From Candidatus Mycoplasma mahonii (GTDB lineage: Bacteria; Bacillota_I; Bacilli_A; Mycoplasmatales; Metamycoplasmataceae), in assembly GCF_030550815.1 (NCBI RefSeq), contig NZ_CP114583.1:509818-573817 (forward strand): DNA of 64,000 bases, given 5' to 3'. The notes under the pieces are model-generated. The model searched no databases. It worked only from the letters and a program-made list of their open reading frames with translations, and had not been told where the DNA came from. Of this stretch, positions 1 through 10,415 are shown piece by piece. The position numbers and the translations under genes are program-made. Position 1 is the first letter of the stretch; every line of letters begins with the position of its first letter.

Positions 1-643
1 TAATAGTTGCATTATTAGCAATCTCTTTTATTTCTTCTAATTTATGAGTAATTAAAATAACTGTTTTACCTTGCTTTTGAAAATTCTTCACCAACCTTAA
101 AAAACCATTAATTTCCTTAGGTGAAAGAACTGCTGTAGGTTCATCAAAAATAAGTATATCTGCTTTTGAATATAACATTTTCAATATTTCAACTCTTTGT
201 TGCATACCAATAGGCATATTGCTAACCTTTGTTTTAAAGTTAATATTTAGTCCAAATTGTTTAGATAAAATTTGAATTTTTTTCTTTGACTTAGATAAAT
301 CATTATATATATATCCTTTTCTATCTTCTCTACCTAAAACAATATTCTCGACTGCATTATAAACATCAACAAGCTTAAAATGTTGGTGCACCATACTAAT
401 GCCAAGAGAAGTTGCATATTTAGGATCATGAATAGTCACTTGTTTACCATTTACTTTGATATAACCACCATTAGGTTGATATATACCAAATAAAACGGAC
501 ATTAAAGTTGATTTACCAGCACCGTTTTCGCCAATTATTGCATGGATTTCACCTTTATTAATGGACATGTTTATTGAATCGTTAGCGATTATTTTTCCAA
601 ATTTCTTTGTTAAATCCACAAATTCTATAATTTTATTTACCAT
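1..643 (-). CDS. ABC transporter ATP-binding protein, nucleoside/BMP-type importer (partial)
   Basis: The N-terminal part of an ABC ATPase reads leftward from ATG at 643 and runs off the window. Seen: Walker A GENGAGKST near residue 40, a Q-loop in SMVHQHFKL, and a Walker B-like IFDEPTAVLSP. The VHQHFKL and TAVLSP forms are typical of the fused ATPases of purine-nucleoside importers. It lies just downstream of the BMP-family lipoprotein on the same strand, so the two probably form one importer acting at the membrane. The second half of the ATPase and the permeases should lie beyond position 1. Confidence 0.88.
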   Translation of the reverse strand, partial: MVNKIIEFVDLTKKFGKIIANDSINMSINKGEIHAIIGENGAGKSTLMSVLFGIYQPNGGYIKVNGKQVTIHDPKYATSLGISMVHQHFKLVDVYNAVENIVLGREDRKGYIYNDLSKSKKKIQILSKQFGLNINFKTKVSNMPIGMQQRVEILKMLYSKADILIFDEPTAVLSPKEINGFLRLVKNFQKQGKTVILITHKLEEIKEIANNATI

Positions 644-716
644 ATATCCTTTCTAAATAAAATTAAAGCATTATTACTAAGATTTAGCATATAATAACTT
701 TAATTTTTTGTATTAA

Positions 717-1877
717 TTACCTAACTGCATTAGCTGCTGCAATAATTTCTGCAATTTCAGAATCATTTACATTTGTGGCAGCTTTTAAAGATGCTTTCAT
801 ATCTGCAAGGGAAGTTTTATCGATTCCAGCTAATGAAATACCTGAACCTTGATTTGATAATTTACCTGTGTAAATTTTACCAAGTCCTAATGTTGAAACA
901 TTATCATATATTGCATTTATAGTATCTTTTGTTGCTTTTTTTAACGCTTTTGTTATTGAACCAAATACTAGTGCTTGGTCACTACTTCCAATAATGTTGT
1001 GAAGTATAACATCTACGCCAATTATTTGACCATGACTTGTTGCCTTAACTGCTGCAAGAGCATCATTATATTGCGGTCCACCAACAGCCATAAGAAGTTC
1101 TACACCCTCACTAGCCAATAAATCAGCAGCTGTTTTTGATTTTCCTCCGACATTAAAATTATCAACAAATCCGCCGTCTTCAATTGCCACATCTGGTGCT
1201 GATAATGCTTTTAGGTGTTCATTAAAATAACCTATACCAGCCTTAAACGGATTTATGAACGCAGTTACTGGTGGTATATTAGCTCCACCATATACACCAA
1301 TATTTGGTGTTACTTCATCAACAGATAAAGCCTTAGCTGCTGCAAGAACACCCATGACAAATGAAGGTGCTTTCATATCAAAAACTATAGAAGCAACATT
1401 TGCTGCTTGAACCATTGTCTTATTTTCTCTCTCAACATCTAATGTGCCATCTACAAATACGAATCCCATATTAGGATTAGCTGGAGCAAACTTAGATAGA
1501 GGACCATTATGATGAAATCCTGAAGCAACAATTAATTTTCCTCCACTAGTCTTAACTGATGAATAATTATTAAGTATTTCCGATGGTTCACTTGGAGATT
1601 TAACATTTGAAGTAAATATGCCTTCTCCTGTAACACCCCTTGCCTCTTGCATTCCCGTTAATGATGATTCATTAAAGGATTTGTCTTTAATTGATCCACC
1701 ATCAGAAACAAAAAATGTATTTGCCATATTCATATCTGTTTGGACAACTGTCGATTCATAATAAGGAATATTTTTTATTCCTCCACTACTACTACCACAT
1801 GCAACAGCTGCAGTTACTGATGTTAAAATTGCACCCATAGCTCCTATGTTTAATAAAATTTTATTTAATTTTTGCAT
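717..1877 (-). CDS. BMP-family ABC transporter substrate-binding lipoprotein
   Basis: 386 aa. The N-terminus has a basic start, a hydrophobic stretch and lipobox AVAC followed by GSSSGG, so it is a lipidated surface protein. The core contains FVSDGGSIKDKSFNES, typical of the BMP/Med (PnrA-like) nucleoside-binding family, and later FVFVDGT and AVGGPQYND. The SD-like AAAGGAAAAA precedes the ATG. It is followed by the matching ATPase gene. Expected role: capture of a purine nucleoside for import; the exact ligand is not visible. Confidence 0.9.
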   Translation of the reverse strand: MQKLNKILLNIGAMGAILTSVTAAVACGSSSGGIKNIPYYESTVVQTDMNMANTFFVSDGGSIKDKSFNESSLTGMQEARGVTGEGIFTSNVKSPSEPSEILNNYSSVKTSGGKLIVASGFHHNGPLSKFAPANPNMGFVFVDGTLDVERENKTMVQAANVASIVFDMKAPSFVMGVLAAAKALSVDEVTPNIGVYGGANIPPVTAFINPFKAGIGYFNEHLKALSAPDVAIEDGGFVDNFNVGGKSKTAADLLASEGVELLMAVGGPQYNDALAAVKATSHGQIIGVDVILHNIIGSSDQALVFGSITKALKKATKDTINAIYDNVSTLGLGKIYTGKLSNQGSGISLAGIDKTSLADMKASLKAATNVNDSEIAEIIAAANAVR

Positions 1878-1916
1878 TTTTTTCCTTTTCTAATATTTTA
1901 GTACATAAAATATTTG

Positions 1917-1962
1917 TTTAATTTCCTTCTACATTATTTATTTAATTTCCTTCTACATTATT
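1917..1962. repeat. 24-bp tandem direct repeat in the lipoprotein leader
   Basis: Two copies of tttaatttccttctacatta start at 1917 and 1941. They lie 40-85 bp upstream of the BMP lipoprotein start, in the promoter/leader region. In the transcript sense each copy carries GAAGGAAA, so it duplicates an SD-like stretch. Confidence 0.8.
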
Positions 1963-2003
1963 GATTATAAACTACTTTTCAAGAATGTCAATATTTAATA
2001 AAT

Positions 2004-3407
<1,404 letters not shown>

Positions 3408-3611
3408 GTGATATCTGTTGATTATGAATTTGCTTTTGCCAAAATACCCCCACAAGTTATTACATGAAATCATAAAGTTGCTAAGAAGTTATTAAAAATT
3501 AATACTAAAGCAAATAGATCATTTGCTTTACTACATCATTATCGTTATAATTTGTTTATGAAAAGCAAGCGCAGATTATTAATCGCCAGTTTATTAATAG
3601 TTATAAAATAA
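3408..3611 (+). pseudogene. unassigned ORF remnant
   Basis: A 67-codon frame (GTG ATA TCT GTT..., ending IASLLIVIK) with one UGA-Trp. The residues FAKIPPQVITW and KLLKINTKANRSFALL look protein-like, but there is no SD, and stops lie around it. It may be a fragment of a mobile-element gene. I do not recognise the family. Confidence 0.3.
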
Positions 3612-3755
3612 CAGTATAAAATTTTATTCATGAACTATTAACTGGATTATAATAATAATGGTTGTTTGGATATTGATATTCTCATCTCAATGCAGTATCA
3701 ACTTGCATCAGCCATAATTTTATTGAGGATATTAAAAGATAAAGAAGAAAACAAC

Positions 3756-3905
3756 ATGATAGATAAAGAATTTGAAAAAATGAAAGCCTTAGCAGCTAAA
3801 AGAACCGCTAAAACTATTACAAAGAAAGAAAGAAAAGACCTAGAAACTTATGAAAAAGAACATCTCGGGAGAAAAGATTTTAGTTATGAAAGTGAAATCA
3901 ATTAA
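3756..3905 (+). CDS. small basic conserved protein, 49 aa (paralogue of 21209..21358)
   Basis: Starts ATG ATA GAT AAA after a purine-rich AAAGAAGAAAAC. It is highly charged, with the run EFEKMKALAAKRTAKTIT, then KERKDLETYEKE and the C-terminal signature LGRKDFSY. The protein at 21209-21358 on the other strand shares MKxLAAKRTxKxIT, ERKxLExYEKE and LGRKDFSY over its whole length, so this is a real family. An upstream TTG at 3666 would lengthen it, but the paralogue supports the internal ATG. Function unknown; both copies border defence genes. Confidence 0.65.
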   Translation: MIDKEFEKMKALAAKRTAKTITKKERKDLETYEKEHLGRKDFSYESEIN

Positions 3906-3956
3906 TAAATAAATTGAAAATGGTGGGTTCATCATTCGTTTTTAAAGACCAATAAG

Positions 3957-4041
3957 GGAACCATAATTCCTTTTTATGTTTTAACTATATGTAGATTACC
4001 AACCATAGTTGGTTGTAAAATAAGAACCATAGTTCCATAAT
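3957..4041 (+). promoter_or_regulatory. promoter with three dyad operators upstream of the small regulator
   Basis: Three related dyads precede the gene at 4048: GGAA-N6-TTCC (3957-3970), ACCAAC-CATA-GTTGGT (3998-4013) and GAAC-CATA-GTTC (4024-4035). The last abuts the -10-like CATAAT at 4036-4041, 7 nt from the ATG. This is the layout of an autorepressed promoter. The middle dyad recurs as its exact reverse complement upstream of the methylase at 9241. Confidence 0.7.
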
Positions 4042-4047
4042 ACATCT

Positions 4048-4344
4048 ATGTGAGAACACAACGAAATCATCAATGAAGCAAAGATGCTAGAAAAAATTAG
4101 AAAGCTATTAGGATTAACAATCGAGGATTTTGTTTATCAAATGAATTGACCAAATGTTAAGTACTATGATTATATTAAAAATGGTCGTAAAAGACCTGGA
4201 GAAACAGATAAGAAAATCACTCATCCTACCATCTACAAGGTTTTCACCGGAATTAATAAGGCTATTAGCCAACATAATAATTGAAAAGAAAACAGCAGTG
4301 AGATTACTGCCATTGTGATTAGTTATTTAATGCCTAAAGCTTAG
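4048..4344 (+). CDS. putative small HTH-type transcriptional regulator, 98 aa
   Basis: Reads only with UGA as Trp (ATG TGA GAA...). The N-terminal LEKIRKLLGLTIEDFVYQM looks like the first helices of a Cro/C1-type domain, followed by YYDYIKNGRKRPGETD, a basic segment as in repressor recognition helices. There is no transmembrane segment. The 5' end is 7 nt from a -10-like hexamer, so the mRNA may be leaderless. Dyads in its own promoter and an identical one at the R-M promoter suggest a control protein for the neighbouring restriction genes. The HTH call is from pattern only. Confidence 0.6.
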
Positions 4345-4354
4345 ATAATAAATG

Positions 4355-4560
4355 TTATTTATTAATTAGTTTTACTTTTTCTTTTAAAGAAAGTAAAAAA
4401 TCTTCGATATTAATCACCTGGATATTAGTCATGGATTGATCAAAACATTTTTAGTAATGCCAGAATGGGTAATGATAGATTGAAGATAATTATAAAAATT
4501 AACAAAATTATTGTCATGAGTTAAACATATATCTAGTTCATTGTCAATTTATTTTGAATT
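4355..4560 (-). pseudogene. frameshifted remnant of an unidentified gene
   Basis: Leftward frames give DNELDICLTHDNNFVNF and LQSIITHSGITKNVLINP, then after a shift NIQVINIEDFLLSLKEKVKL and a stop at 4355. It is coding-like but broken, and convergent with the regulator at 4048. No family recognised. Confidence 0.35.
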
Positions 4561-4651
4561 TTATGGGATTACATTAAGGAACTTTATTATGCTCTTAGTA
4601 GAAGTTGTATTGTAATTATAATAAGGTATCTTTAGCAAAATTAATAAAGCA

Positions 4652-4816
4652 TTAACGCTTTGTTTTACTATGATTAGATAGCATTATGTTTGAAGGTGTT
4701 GCGTTCTTATCAAGTTCATTTTTGGATGATATTTTCGGACCAATTGTAGTTAGAGCAACAAAGGGAACAGTAACAACAGAACCCATAAGTATTACTTTGA
4801 CATTTCTATTTTTCAT
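4652..4816 (-). CDS. short secreted-type peptide or truncated surface-protein N-terminus, 54 aa
   Basis: Begins MKNRNVKVILMGSVVTVPFV, a basic start plus a hydrophobic core like an uncleaved mycoplasma signal. It continues ALTTIGPKISSKNELDKN and stops at a TAA. There is no clear SD. It lies 8 nt after the RloB-like remnant. The form suggests the surviving 5' end of a surface protein whose body was lost. A functional small protein is less likely. Confidence 0.4.
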   Translation of the reverse strand: MKNRNVKVILMGSVVTVPFVALTTIGPKISSKNELDKNATPSNIMLSNHSKTKR

Positions 4817-4823
4817 ATTTTTA

Positions 4824-5417
4824 TTATACACTTTCTGTTTTATTTATTTTTTTACAAACTTCAGTAAATATTTTTACATGACTCGTTTTAATTTTATTTA
4901 AGTCATCAATAATTTTATCTCAATTAAGTTTTCTGTCATTATAAAATCATGATACAGACTCGGCAAAGTTATTAAACAAATGTATATTTGTACCTTTTTT
5001 CTGTGACTTAAATTCTGCTCCAGGTATTCTTTCAAGTGATGTTTCAAATGACATTTTTTTATCAAAGATTAATATATTATTAATATCTATTTTATTATCT
5101 TTATAAAAACATTTAAAAAATGAGGTACAAACTTCCATTGATCTATCCATAGGTTCCATATCTTTTTTGTTATCACCATCTCCCACATAAAATATGCATA
5201 AATCCATTGTTTTAATAGATACATTTGCATAAATTTGCATAGTTGCAAATTTTATCCTACCCTCAATTTCTTTTTTCCTTTAATCACTGTTTTTGCATTT
5301 TCCGATTGCAATGCAATTGATGACAACCTCACTAACATGATGGTTTAAACCACTATAAAAATTAACTTAAGTATTAGATTTATCCCCTTCAACTGAAATC
5401 ACCAAAATATATTTCAT
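4824..5417 (-). pseudogene. RloB-like partner gene with two in-frame stop codons
   Basis: The reading frame opens with ATG at 5417, overlapping the stop of the ATPase gene as TAATG. It reads KYILVISVEGDKSNT, then TAA, VNFYSGLNHHVSEVVINC, a second TAA, and later DLCIFYVGDGDNKKD and NWDKIIDDLNKI. The opening beta-strand plus EG and the later D-x-D segment resemble RloB/TOPRIM-like proteins, which usually follow AAA ATPases. With TAA at two places the full protein cannot be made; an ATG at 5240 could give a 138-aa C-terminal piece. Family assignment is moderate. Confidence 0.5.
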
Positions 5418-6661
5418 TAGAATATATCAGAAATAACATTTCTGGCCTCTTCTATATCCGGATATCCAGAAAAAAATCCTTCCTCATATTTTTTAGTTAA
5501 ATTATTGCCTGGCTTAAGAGTTTTGGATAATTTTGAAACAATATGTTTGTCTGCAGATGCCTCTAGAGAATATATCTGTTTTTTTGATGTTACAGAAGAG
5601 ACCGATAGAGGATTATGTGTTGTAAAGATGAATTGAGTATTATTTTTTTCAAATTCTCTTATCATGATGAATTTAAGAACATTTATAAGCTCTTTATGCA
5701 AAGAAGTTTCAATTTCATCAATGAGGACTAATCCACCTTTAAAATTTTTTGATTTAACACCGCTAATGATTCTATAGATATTATTAATAAAATGGAGTGT
5801 TCCGGTAGATAAAACATCTAATGATTGAAATTTACCAGATGTGACAATCTTTTCTACAACACCTTTACCCTTTAAATTTATTCATACTAGTTTTTCAAAA
5901 TTTGGATCTGCCAGTTTAATGATCTTGTTTAATTTTTTTTTACCAATAATAGTTGACATCATAGGCAAAATATCGGAAGCCAATTTAGGTATATATTCCT
6001 CATTAATATCTGCAATAAAATGAGGAATTGTGTTATTTGAGGACGAAAATTTCATTGTTGGAGATGATATATTTGATAAGTATTCAATAATAATGTCTTC
6101 TTTGTTGAATTTAGAAACATTTTCTGATTGGAAAGAAAGTGACATGTGGCCATCAATAGATAATGTGTATAATACATCAATAACATCAGATCCCACCTCA
6201 AGAGTTAATTCAATTTGTATAGGTACTTTATCATCATTCGAAAAAAGTTTATGAAATCTTAAAAGCAAATTTAAAGTTTGTTCTTTTCAATTTTGAAATA
6301 AAGGCCCCTTCTCATTTTTAATTTGATGCTGGATATCTTGTGTAGAGAGTGTTGATGACTTTTTATTCTTAAATAAATCCATTTTATTAATTATAATATT
6401 TCTCATAACTGCGTTTTCAATTGTCTCATTAAAAGAATACGAAATTAACGTGATAGCATGCAAGATCGTTGTTTTCCCGATTGAATTTATTCCAAACAAT
6501 GCAACATATGATGGAATACCATATTTACCATCAGCTGTCTTCTTAAATATATCAAGTAAAATTTCTTTTTCAATTTTATTTGTATTAGAGCGTAAATTAA
6601 AATTTACTTCTTTTATAGACTTAAAATTCTTAATTTTTATATTTAATAAACTAATATTCAT
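5417..6661 (-). CDS. AAA15/RloA-like ATPase of an ABC/SMC-type defence pair
   Basis: 414 aa with UGA as Trp. The N-terminus SLLNIKIKNFKSIKEVNF is the usual start of AAA15/OLD-type ATPases. Walker A is GINSIGKT at residues 57-64 and Walker B is GGLVLIDEIETSLH, followed by the H-loop-like FIFTTHNPL. Such ATPases (RloA, AriA, OLD families) sense infection and act with a partner nuclease. Here the partner at 4824 is translationally coupled but broken, so the pair may be inactive. ATG at 6661 was chosen over an upstream TTG at 6685. Confidence 0.8.
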
Positions 6662-6686
6662 AATTAACTCATTTCTTAGTATCAAT

Positions 6687-6716
6687 ATTATAACACAGTG
6701 TTAAAAAAATTAACAC
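6687..6716 (-). promoter_or_regulatory. promoter of the RloA-like gene with a perfect dyad
   Basis: A leftward TATAAT occupies 6692-6687. Just upstream, 6698-6716 is a perfect inverted repeat GTGTTAA-N5-TTAACAC that would overlap the -35 area. This suggests repression by an unidentified dimeric regulator. Confidence 0.6.
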
Positions 6717-6735
6717 ATATATTATTTTTTTTGGT

Positions 6736-6761
6736 AATTATCCCCTTATGGTAGGTAAATA
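6736..6761. repeat. dispersed motif attatcccyttatggtagg, copy 1
   Basis: AATTATCCCCTTATGGTAGG is also seen at 22957-22975 and 63239-63258 with few changes. It sits at the boundary between unrelated defence cassettes. Confidence 0.6.
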
Positions 6762-6762
6762 A

Positions 6763-6894
6763 TTATATTAAGAAAAGAGCAGTTATTTCTGCTCTTTTTT
6801 TGTTTTTCTTTGGAGGCAAATTGACCGATTTGTCTAGCAGGTCTTGGAAAGCTTTGGGTCTTTTGGGAATTTTTTTAGGTTTTTTATTTTTCAT
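6763..6894 (-). CDS. small Lys-rich protein of the FQDLL-KS family, 43 aa
   Basis: Begins MKNKKPKKIPKRPK, then AFQDLLDKSVNLPPKK and KKRAEITALFLI. The core matches KPFQDLLEKSINPPKN at 63227-63367. Its ATG overlaps the stop of the decayed nuclease at 6894 as TAATG. Its 3' codons form the terminator stem at 6773-6798. The two loci share the order nuclease, small protein, hairpin. Function unknown. Confidence 0.5.
   Translation of the reverse strand: MKNKKPKKIPKRPKAFQDLLDKSVNLPPKKNKKRAEITALFLI
6773..6800. terminator. hairpin terminator
   Basis: AAAAGAGCAG-TTATTT-CTGCTCTTTT, a 10-bp stem with a T-run to the right and a weaker one to the left. The 63279-63296 hairpin has the same place but different, compensating stem bases. 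Confidence 0.8.
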
Positions 6895-7450
6895 TATCTT
6901 AGATCCTTTTTTATTTCTGATAAAAGATCTCTAATATTTATTTTATAATCAATAAATTCATTTATATTACGTTCTGTAAAGTGTAATTGACCTTCACCTA
7001 TATTTCCCCTGTGTTGTTTATCATTAAAGTATTTATTGTTTATTATTTGATATTTTTAAATAAATAATATTCTATTTTATCTCTTTAAACAGTTATAAAT
7101 ATAAATCAATCGGCTTCTTTAGGTTTTATTTGTTGAAAATTAATATCAAAATTTGATGTGTTCTTGTCCATAAAACTCAATGCTTTTTGTACTATATGTT
7201 TACTTGAGTCCATATTTTTATCATTTGCCCTATTTGCCTTAACTTCTATTTTTTCCCCTTCATATCAAAAATCATAATTTCCATTGTTGAAATTTGGGTC
7301 TTTTTGTTTTGAAGGCCATTATAGTTTATCATCAAAAAAAGATTTTAAATGTCCTTCTCCTCATTTTTGTCCAAATGGTCTTGGGGGGATTTCATATAAA
7401 TAATGATATATGGTCCAAAGTCCCAACTCTATAATGATTATTAACTTCAT
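6894..7450 (-). pseudogene. decayed type II restriction endonuclease
   Basis: Leftward from ATG 7450 the frame gives YEIPPRPFGQKWGEGHLKSF, then a TAA, WPSKQKDPNFNNGNYDFW and YEGEKIEVKANRAND (D-x(n)-E-V-K, as in PD-(D/E)XK nucleases). After further stops and a frameshift the 3' part reads KYFNDKQHRGNIGEGQLHF and ends NIRDLLSEIKKDLR. HRGN-GEGQ-H is a pattern I associate with type II nucleases. At least two stops and a shift make it nonfunctional. No methylase of its own is next to it. Confidence 0.6.
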
Positions 7451-7806
7451 ATTGTCGTTTATAAAAAGATAAGGAAAATTATCCACATGAATGGTTAACT
7501 GTAATTACTTACACTTTAGTCAACTATCTTTTTTATTATAAATAGAATTAATGATTATAAGTAATATATGTAGCAAAACAACATCATTATTATTTACATC
7601 ATATTTATGTATAAAAAAATGGATTGATCTATTTTCATTTAATCATTAGGACAATATAACTCCTTTTATCGATAATCTGTTTATGAACTACTTCAAATAA
7701 ATGTTTTTATCAAAATATTTTTTGGAATTGATATGTAATACTTTTATAATGAATGTAATATTATCTGATGCTTTCACTATTGATGTGTGAATTTTTCACT
7801 TATATT
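7451..7806. other. 355-bp gene-free stretch
   Basis: AT-rich sequence between the decayed nuclease and the active one. I see no conserved reading frame, RNA gene or clear repeat. Confidence 0.5.
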
Positions 7807-8394
7807 TTATTTAATGTAATTTTCAATGCTTAAGTCTTGCAAATTCACACCATCAACTCAAATATTGATTTTTTTATTATCTTCATAATATTCTTTCACA
7901 TTACGATAAACCTTGCTTTGGAATCATGGAGAGAGAATATAATTATATTGACACGATATGCCTGAGTTCCTTAAAAGCTTTTCAAACATCAATAATTTAA
8001 ATGGTCCGGTTTGGATCTTCTCATCAACAGAACCAGATGTTTGTTGTCATTTCTTTTCAAAGATAGTGAGATGATTACGAGCAAGACACAAGATAAATCC
8101 ATCAGGATTTATTTTTTTAGATAAGACTTTACTAATATGTTCATTGCTGAATTGATCAAGATTATGTAATTTAAGCGCATGATAAATCTGACCTTGTCTG
8201 CCATAATAAGCCATCAGTTTATCACCTTCAAAAATTTTATATAACTCAGATCGCAGAGTACTTTGTTTAATAGGTTCCAAAGTAAAACCAGCTTTAATGA
8301 TTCAGTCTTTTAAATAGGTATCTTCTTCAAATCGAATGCCATGAAGATTTGTGTTAGATCCTCCAGCACCAGTTCCTTTATTTTTGATAATCAT
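7807..8394 (-). CDS. type II restriction endonuclease (PD-(D/E)XK type), partner of the 8378 methylase
   Basis: 195 aa with UGA as Trp. It starts MIIKNKGTGAGGSNTNLHG and has the likely active site DGFILCLARNHLTIFEKKWQ (D, then E-K-K) near residues 97-115, followed by GSVDEKIQTGPFKLLMFEKL. Its ATG lies 17 nt inside the end of the methylase gene, so it is translated with it after the protecting enzyme. That layout and its size fit a type II endonuclease; the recognition site cannot be read from sequence. The frame is intact. Confidence 0.7.
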
Positions 8395-9241
8395 AATTAG
8401 TTATTATTACCTCCTGGACATCTTGTCGAGAAGCGCCTTTACCACCAACTAATCTTTTAGCTTGCACAACACTCATGTTAAAGTCTTGATATAAGTCTTT
8501 AATGAGCTCGGTATGGTGATTAGAGACCATAAACATAACTCCCGCTTGATGAAGTTGTTGGCAAACTAATGCTAGACTCTTTTGTCCTTCCACACCAAAT
8601 CCACCTTTTTGATAACTATCAAAGCCATTTGTCCCCTTTTCATAATCATAGGGTGGATCAAAATAAACAAAGTCACCCTTCTTGGTATCATCAAGAATTT
8701 TTTCAAAGCTCTTGTGCATAATAGCAATATCATTATTTGTCAAATAATCAGCTAAATCCTTTAAATTAGCAAAATCATGTGTTTTAACCTTTTTCTTTTT
8801 GCCAGAAGGAACATTGAAAAACCCAGCAGCATTAACACGATAAAGACCATTAAAGTCAGCTTTATTTAAATAAATGAACCTAGCTGCTCTAAGAAGGCTT
8901 GAGTCTTTCATGGAAAGCATTCTTAAGTCTTGAGTATCATTACGGTCGATGCCTCTAATCTTGTTAAAGAATACTTCTGAATGACCATATTCCATTAGTA
9001 ATAAGTATTCTCTTAATTGTCTAGATCTTGTTTTAATAACTCGATAAGCATTAATTAGCTCACGATTAAGATCAGATATATAGGCCTTTTGGGGTAATAA
9101 ATGCCATAATAAAGCACCGCCACCTACAAATGGTTCATGGTAAGTATTAAATTGTCTAGGAAGCCTTTGTGCTATTTCATTGACCAGTTGTCTTTTACCG
9201 CCGACTCATTTTACAAAAGGATCTATGGTTGGTTTATTCAC
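8378..9241 (-). CDS. DNA adenine methylase, D12 class (type II R-M)
   Basis: 287 aa, UGA as Trp. The N-terminus NKPTIDPFVKWVGGKRQLV carries the AdoMet-binding motif of Dam/DpnII-like D12 enzymes. A later YHEPFVGGGALLWHLL continues the fold, and the catalytic motif is VYFDPPYDYEKG. It methylates adenine N6 to protect host DNA. The start must be GTG 9241: an in-frame TAA sits directly before it. The -10 ends 7 nt upstream, which implies a leaderless message. The dyad at 9255-9270 should be its operator. Confidence 0.9.
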
Positions 9242-9247
9242 TTAGAT

Positions 9248-9270
9248 ATTATATACCAACTATGGTTGGT
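9248..9270 (-). promoter_or_regulatory. methylase promoter and operator dyad
   Basis: Leftward TATAAT at 9253-9248 lies 7 nt before GTG 9241. Directly upstream is ACCAAC-TATG-GTTGGT (9255-9270), the exact reverse complement of the 3998-4013 dyad. A further partial copy (ACCAACCATAG, 11 bases) is embedded in codons 3-6 of the methylase. Confidence 0.75.
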
Positions 9271-9379
9271 TAAAATAGTAAAAAACATAAAAATATAATA
9301 AAAAAGAAAATTATATTTAATTCTAAAACAAACTCCTTTTGAGTCTGTTTTTTTGATCGGCCTAATAGTGTTTATAACA

Positions 9380-10072
9380 TTAAAACATTTCTTTGATGTT
9401 ATTAATGTTAATGTAGTTTATATTCAACATATCCAGGAATCCCTCGAATTTTTGATCTAGAACAAAGTCGCCAACAATGTTTAGCTTGGAGATTTTATCT
9501 GATTCAAGTGAATAACGCTTCATTAAGGAATACTTATAAAACTGGACTTGACCAACGGCTATATAAATAGAATTTTTATATGCTTTAACCTCATTGATAA
9601 TATACTTTTCATTTTTTTTAACTAATAAATCTATGCCATCTTTTTCTGGTTCTGCCTCATAACCTTGTGCAACTGCATAATCTCTAATAATTTTTAATAA
9701 TTGAGAATGCTTGATTGCTTTATCTTTGGGAGAAGTAGTGGTGATGGTAGCTCCAGTATCTTTCCGTTCATTCACTTCTTTTAAAGAATCTAATGATAAT
9801 GTTTCTTGCGATAAAATTAGATCATATGGTAAATAATATCACTTTTTTGAAGAATCATATCAAAATGCATTTCAAATCACTTTTCTTGTACTAGGACCAT
9901 TACCCGTTGCTATTGGCAATATTTGACGAACTTTAGCTCTTATGTTCTTGTTATCAGGCATAAAACCTTGTTTCCGAGCTTCTTTTTCAATATGGATGGC
10001 GATGTCTGTGGAAGTTCCTGGTTTAAAGTTGCGGTGGATGAAATCAAATCATCCTTCATAGTTTTTTTTCAT
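9380..10072 (-). CDS. PD-(D/E)XK nuclease-like protein, possibly the 3' part of a decayed gene
   Basis: 230 aa from ATG 10072. The N-terminal part GWFDFIHRNFKPGTSTDIAI looks helical. The C-terminal part has GIDLLVKKNEKYIINEVKAYK (D, then E-V-K), a nuclease active-site pattern as in Mrr-like and type II enzymes. The same frame stays open upstream past the ATG (LLTGSMDPCLFFYYWDNLF) until a stop, and more coding-like sequence follows in other frames. The annotated start may therefore be inside an originally longer gene. Whether the remaining protein is active is unclear. Confidence 0.55.
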
Positions 10073-10415
10073 AAATAAATTATCTCAATAATAGAAAAAT
10101 AAACAAGGATCCATGGATCCTGTGAGAAGATATGGGTTTTTAATGGAAAAATATTATTTATGTTTTTCTATTGAGTTTATTTTTACTCTATATACAACGT
10201 TTTTGCTTGTCAGATTTGTATCATTAGAAAATTTTGTTGCTATGTCCTATGTATCCCCCGGAAGTTAGTCCAAGCATTTCTTTTTTGAAAATCAAAAATT
10301 TGTTCAACTGATCTAATGGTCAATTTATGATCTTTTATTATTTCCCCATGCTGAATTCCGCCTTTAAAATAAAGATCATAATTGATACTAACGGTGTCTC
10401 CATGTACTATTAAAT
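10073..10415 (-). pseudogene. decayed 5' extension of the 9380 nuclease gene
   Basis: Leftward frames give HGDTVSINYDLYFKGGIQHG and TIRSVEQIFDFQKRNAWTNF, then a stop. A shift gives NDTNLTSKNVVYRVKINSIE, a TAA, and then the open frame that joins MKKNYEGW. Taken together, the 5' third of a ~350-codon gene seems to have lost its frame. Confidence 0.45.

Noticed and set aside
4686-4901. Plus-strand ORF of 71 aa
   Set aside because: It is antisense to the signal-peptide-like frame at 4652-4816 and the end of the RloB-like frame; no SD.
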